A stretch of 64,000 nt of DNA from Kutzneria chonburiensis (GTDB lineage Bacteria; Actinomycetota; Actinomycetes; Mycobacteriales; Pseudonocardiaceae), in the NCBI RefSeq assembly GCF_028622115.1, contig NZ_CP097263.1, forward strand, positions 6,076,001 to 6,140,000, given 5' to 3'. The position numbers were made by a program, and so were the translations under genes. Below are positions 61,750 through 64,000 of the stretch, one piece after another. The notes under the pieces were generated by a model. The model made no database searches, was not told the origin of the DNA, and was given only the letters and a program-made list of their open reading frames with translations. Position 1 is the first letter of the stretch; each line of letters starts with the position of its first letter.

Positions 61750-62830
61750 TGCTGCCCACCGAGGCCAGCCGTTCGGCCCGGTCGGCCTCGGCCAGCGCGT
61801 CCAGCAGCGGGTCGAGCTCGCCGGCCAGCACCAGGTCCAGGTTGTGCGCCTTGAAGTTGATCCGGTGGTCGGAGATCCGGTTCTCCGGGAAGTTGTACGT
61901 GCGGATGCGCTCGGAGCGGTCCACCGTGCGGACCTGGCTCCGCCGGTTCTGCGAGGCCTCGGCCTGCGCCTTCTCCTCGGCCAGAGCCTGCAGCCGGGAC
62001 TTCAGCACGTCCATGGCGCGGGCCTTGTTCTGCAGCTGCGAGCGCTCGTTCTGGCAGGACACCACGATGCCGGTCGGGATGTGCGTGATCCGGACCGCCG
62101 AGTCGGTGGTGTTGACGCTCTGGCCGCCGTGCCCGGACGAGCGGAACACGTCCACCCGCAGGTCCTTCTCGTCGATCTCGACGTCCTCGACGTCATCGAC
62201 CTCCGGGTAGACCAGCACGCCGGCGGCCGAGGTGTGGATGCGGCCCTGCGACTCGGTCACCGGCACCCGCTGCACGCGGTGCACGCCGCCCTCGAACTTC
62301 AGCCGCGCCCAGACGCCGTCGAGGTCGTTGCCCTTCGACTTGATCACGAGCGTGGCGTCCTTGTAGCCGCCGAGATCGGAGTCGGTGGCGTCGAGCATCT
62401 CGGCCTTCCAGCCGTGCTTCTCGGCGTAGCGCAGGTACATCCGCACCAGGTCGGAGGCGAACAGCGCGGACTCCTCGCCGCCCTCGCCCGACTTGACCTC
62501 CATCACGATGTCGGAGGCGTCGTGCGGGTCGCGCGGCAGCAGCAGCTCGGTCAGCCTGGTCTCCAGGCCCGGCACCCGCTCGCGCAGCTCCTCGGCCTCG
62601 GCGGCGAACGCCGGGTCCTCCCCCGCCAGCTCCTCGGCCGCGTCGATGTCGCTGCGCACCTGCTCCAGCTCGCGGATGGTGCGCACCACCGGCGTCAGCT
62701 CGGAGTAGCGGCGGCCGAGCTTGCGTGCCGTCGCCTGATCGGCGTGCACCGAGGGGTCGGCGAGCCGCTCCTCCAGCTCGACGTACTCGGTCAGCAGCGC
62801 CTCGAGGGCCTCAGGGACGGGTCTGGTCAC
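61742..62830 (-). CDS. prfA: Peptide chain release factor 1
   Basis: Recognises UAA and UAG stops. 362 residues. Tripeptide anticodon PVT in [17 protein letters not shown] and GGQ in [17 protein letters not shown] at 62830. Lies 14 bp after the response-regulator gene, so readthrough from that operon is possible; overlaps prmC by 8 bp. Confidence 0.96.
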   Translation of the reverse strand: MTRPVPEALEALLTEYVELEERLADPSVHADQATARKLGRRYSELTPVVRTIRELEQVRSDIDAAEELAGEDPAFAAEAEELRERVPGLETRLTELLLPRDPHDASDIVMEVKSGEGGEESALFASDLVRMYLRYAEKHGWKAEMLDATDSDLGGYKDATLVIKSKGNDLDGVWARLKFEGGVHRVQRVPVTESQGRIHTSAAGVLVYPEVDDVEDVEIDEKDLRVDVFRSSGHGGQSVNTTDSAVRITHIPTGIVVSCQNERSQLQNKARAMDVLKSRLQALAEEKAQAEASQNRRSQVRTVDRSERIRTYNFPENRISDHRINFKAHNLDLVLAGELDPLLDALAEADRAERLASVGSNG

Positions 62831-62844
62831 ACTGCCTAGTTTGC

Positions 62845-63489
62845 CTAACGGGTCGAGGTGCCACCCGATCGGGCCAGCGCCACGGCCTCCAGCTGCGAGC
62901 CGACCTCCAGCTTGGCCAGGATGGAGCGGATCTGGCTGCGTACGGTGGCCACCGACACGACGAACTCCTCAGCCACCTTCGCGGCCCGCTGACCTGCGGC
63001 AAGCCGCTCCAGGACCTCCCGCTCACGGGTGGTCAGCCGGTCCAGCAGGCGGGTCCGGTCCTGGTCGCCGCGGTTGAGTTCGTACAGCTCGCGGCGCTCC
63101 TGCTCGGACAGCATCGACTTGCCGTGCACCGCCGCGGCGGCGGCCTGCACGAGCTGCTCGAACGGCGCGGTCTTGGACACCCAGCCGATCGCGCCGGCGA
63201 CGATCGCGGCAGCGATCCGGTTGCGGCTGGACGACCCGGTCACCACCAGCACCCGCCAGCCGGCGGCCTTGAGCGGCAGCACCAGGTCGGCCCCGTCGAC
63301 GTCGAGGCCGAGGTCCATGTCCAGCAGCACCAGGCCTCGCTGGTCGCCCGACTCGGCCTCGGCGATGATCTCCGCCTCGGACGTCACCGGGCAGCGGCGG
63401 GCCGGAATGCCCTGCCCCCGCAGCGCCAGCACCAGTGAGGTGGCCACGATCGCGTGATCGTCGATCACCAGAACGGGTGGCTTTGCCAT
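62845..63489 (-). CDS. NarL/LuxR-type response regulator
   Basis: 214 residues. Receiver domain: acidic pair DDH near residues 9-11, phospho-Asp in [10 protein letters not shown], Lys in [13 protein letters not shown]-terminal Lux[51 protein letters not shown]. The ATG at 63489 overlaps the kinase stop (TGATG); a GTG one codon earlier is possible. Paired with the histidine kinase upstream. Target unknown. Confidence 0.92.
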   Translation of the reverse strand: MAKPPVLVIDDHAIVATSLVLALRGQGIPARRCPVTSEAEIIAEAESGDQRGLVLLDMDLGLDVDGADLVLPLKAAGWRVLVVTGSSSRNRIAAAIVAGAIGWVSKTAPFEQLVQAAAAAVHGKSMLSEQERRELYELNRGDQDRTRLLDRLTTREREVLERLAAGQRAAKVAEEFVVSVATVRSQIRSILAKLEVGSQLEAVALARSGGTSTR

Positions 63490-64000
63490 CACGGGCGGCC
63501 CGCAGGCACGGCCAGGGCCGCGACGGTGCCGTGGCCGTCGGCGGCCGGGCGCAGCGACAGCGAGCCGCCGGACGCGCCGACCAGCTGCTGGCTCAGGTGC
63601 AGCCCCAGGCCGCTGCCGCCGCGCGACTCGTCGTGCACGCCGCGCCGGAACAGCTTGCCGCGCACCTCGGGGGCCAGGCCGGGGCCGTCGTCACGCACCT
63701 CGACGTGCACGCTCCGCCCGTTGGCCCTGGCCTTGACCTGCACCTTCGCCCCGGGCGCGTGGCGCTCGCAGTTGGCCAGCAGATTGGTCACGACCTGGGC
63801 GAACGCGTCGGCCGGCATGGTCGTGCGCAGGCCCGGCTCCACGTCCAGCTCCACGTCGAGGCCGTTGGTCCGGCGCAGCGTGACGATCCGCGTGAGCACC
63901 GGGTCGACCGCGCACCCGGCCGGCTCGGCTCGCTGGTCCAGCAGGTTGCGCAGGCGGCCGATCTCCTCGCGGACGGCCTCGCTGAGCAGTTCCCGGTCGT
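63489..64000 (-). CDS. Sensor histidine kinase, C-terminal part (cut off by window end)
   Basis: About 169 residues are visible, running off the right edge. ATP-binding domain is complete: N box VTNLLANCERHAPG, G1 VRDDGPGLAP, G2 RGGSGLGLHL. Upstream ELLSEAVREEIGRLRNLLDQ is the end of a dimerisation helix; the phosphorylated His is not seen and should lie outside. Partner of the adjoining NarL-type regulator. Confidence 0.9.
   Translation of the reverse strand, partial: DRELLSEAVREEIGRLRNLLDQRAEPAGCAVDPVLTRIVTLRRTNGLDVELDVEPGLRTTMPADAFAQVVTNLLANCERHAPGAKVQVKARANGRSVHVEVRDDGPGLAPEVRGKLFRRGVHDESRGGSGLGLHLSQQLVGASGGSLSLRPAADGHGTVAALAVPAGRP

Overview
The window is very GC-rich, with strong G/C bias at third codon positions, many GTG and some TTG starts, short operons and frequent 1-8 bp gene overlaps. 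Several genes and gene orders are characteristic of actinobacteria: NucS mismatch endonuclease, DUF2550 next to atpC, MurA with Asp at the catalytic Cys position, a FilP-like DivIVA protein, and prfA-prmC...sua5-wecA-atp. Together with class F sortase, DUF3558-like lipoprotein and crotonyl-CoA carboxylase/reductase, this points to a chromosomal segment of a filamentous actinomycete, most likely Pseudonocardiales (Kutzneria/Amycolatopsis-like; inferred from gene content). I see no rRNA, tRNA, CRISPR array, prophage, transposase or biosynthetic megasynthase.

Layout. 1-3 kb: end of a sugar ABC importer (permease, binding protein), converging on Ku. 3-17 kb: acyl-CoA carbon metabolism (MeaB GTPase with acetoacetyl-CoA thiolase, divergent methylmalonyl-CoA epimerase, crotonyl-CoA carboxylase/reductase, tandem 3-hydroxyacyl-CoA dehydrogenase) mixed with regulators, a FilP-like cytoskeletal protein, small hydrolases, a frameshifted dihydrofolate-reductase-like gene and two orphan ribbon-helix-helix genes. 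17-27 kb: sortase plus its likely substrate, the dhaKLM operon, an iron-box-controlled siderophore-binding lipoprotein, an aldehyde dehydrogenase, and a sodium-solute symporter with a small membrane partner. 27-36 kb: HIT protein, CtaG-like protein, secreted lysozyme-like protein, SDR behind twin operators, NucS, NUDIX, LysR, a secreted GH87 alpha-glucanase, and a crotonase-fold protein without catalytic glutamates. 36-42 kb: a five-gene oligopeptide ABC operon. 42-48 kb: secreted hydrolase, ethylmalonyl-CoA-type mutase, MurA, cobalamin adenosyltransferase. 48-63 kb: the complete F1Fo ATP synthase operon preceded by wecA, sua5, prmC and prfA. End: an incomplete two-component system.

How genes work together. 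Thiolase, 3-hydroxybutyryl-CoA dehydrogenase, Ccr, epimerase, B12 mutase, its MeaB chaperone and the adenosyltransferase that makes its cofactor all lie within 45 kb, although in separate transcription units. They cover most of the route from acetyl-CoA to ethylmalonyl-CoA and methylsuccinyl-CoA (missing here: a clear crotonase and methylsuccinyl-CoA dehydrogenase).

The most unusual signal is non-coding: at least three families of long, nearly perfect palindromes repeat across the window (three copies of a 43-53 bp element, four of an 85-94 bp element, two of a 53 bp element). All sit at 3' ends of genes, mostly between convergent pairs, and in one family arm changes are compensated. Two further strong hairpins lie inside operons, between atpD and atpC and between the oligopeptide-binding protein and its permease.
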